Under the pieces are notes generated by a model. It worked only from the letters and a program-made list of their open reading frames with translations. It did no database searches and had not been told where the DNA came from. A program made the translations under genes and the position numbers. Of a stretch of DNA of 64,000 nucleotides, positions 63,880 through 64,000 are shown piece by piece (the stretch's first letter is position 1; every line of letters starts with the position of its first letter). The DNA is taken from the NCBI GenBank assembly GCA_003116975.1, contig BGKB01000081.1:1-64000 (forward strand), in the 5' to 3' direction. Source of the DNA: Aurantiochytrium sp. KH105 (Eukaryota > Sar > Bigyra > Thraustochytrida > Thraustochytriidae).

Positions 63880-64000
63880 TGACAATGATGATGATGATGA
63901 TGACGATGATAGACAATTTGAATCTCTGGCACACCGCGTTGAAAGGCAAGATAGATTGCTCGCATCTGTCAAAGATGAAGACAACAAAGAAGCCTAACGT
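63880..64000. other. Trailing flank with GAT/GAC run
   Basis: The sequence after the last gene contains a short (GAT)n run (about 63887-63910) and no gene within the window. Confidence 0.5.

Overview
This window reads as nuclear DNA of a GC-rich, gene-dense protist. Long single-exon reading frames encode clearly eukaryotic proteins: proteasome ATPase RPT3, TXNDC9, SPF30, a BART-domain ARL2 binder, two VPS9 Rab5 exchange factors, a TALE homeobox factor, a GPR180-type seven-helix protein and the tRNA modifier Rit1. Near-absence of introns, high GC, a secreted AA15-type LPMO and a GH19-like chitinase domain, and several unusual domain fusions fit a stramenopile such as a thraustochytrid (Aurantiochytrium/Hondaea type). 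That assignment is inference; no rRNA or other marker is present to prove it.

Layout. 0-4.3 kb: two paralogous saccharopine-dehydrogenase-like membrane oxidoreductases, head to head. 4.6-8.3 kb: a VPS9 Rab5-GEF and a TALE homeobox factor, both on the minus strand. 8.3-10.6 kb: no supported gene. 10.6-13.05 kb: a secreted LPMO-GH19 fusion. 13.1-20.8 kb: an accessory island of unrecognised genes, a tandem duplication, a hairpin array, a truncated gene copy and one long broken reading frame. 21.2-26.7 kb: a RidA-family protein, RPT3 and an M16 metalloprotease. 27.6-34.9 kb: four tandem mitochondrial-type cytochrome P450 genes. 35.7-40.0 kb: an unrecognised possible regulatory protein with a decayed copy of its own 3' end behind it, then the GPR180-like protein. 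40.8-44 kb: an OB-fold candidate with a row of TQT motifs, and TXNDC9. 44.5-54.6 kb: a 1789-residue protein ending in a VPS9 domain, SPF30, a METTL6-type tRNA methyltransferase and the BART protein. 54.9-63.9 kb: a lipid-anchored cyclic-nucleotide-binding/RGS protein, a mitochondrial DEDDh exonuclease, a possible small mitochondrial protein, and a fusion of a lysine-methyltransferase-like domain with Rit1.

Themes. Two proteins act on tRNA (METTL6-like m3C32 and Rit1). Two are Rab5 exchange factors. The P450 cluster and several other proteins carry mitochondrial-type presequences. Many neighbouring genes are divergent pairs sharing 0.5-1.2 kb of GC-rich, microsatellite-bearing DNA. The most novel items are the METTL21-like/Rit1 fusion, the CNB-RGS fusion, the LPMO-GH19 fusion, the P450 array and the 13-21 kb island.
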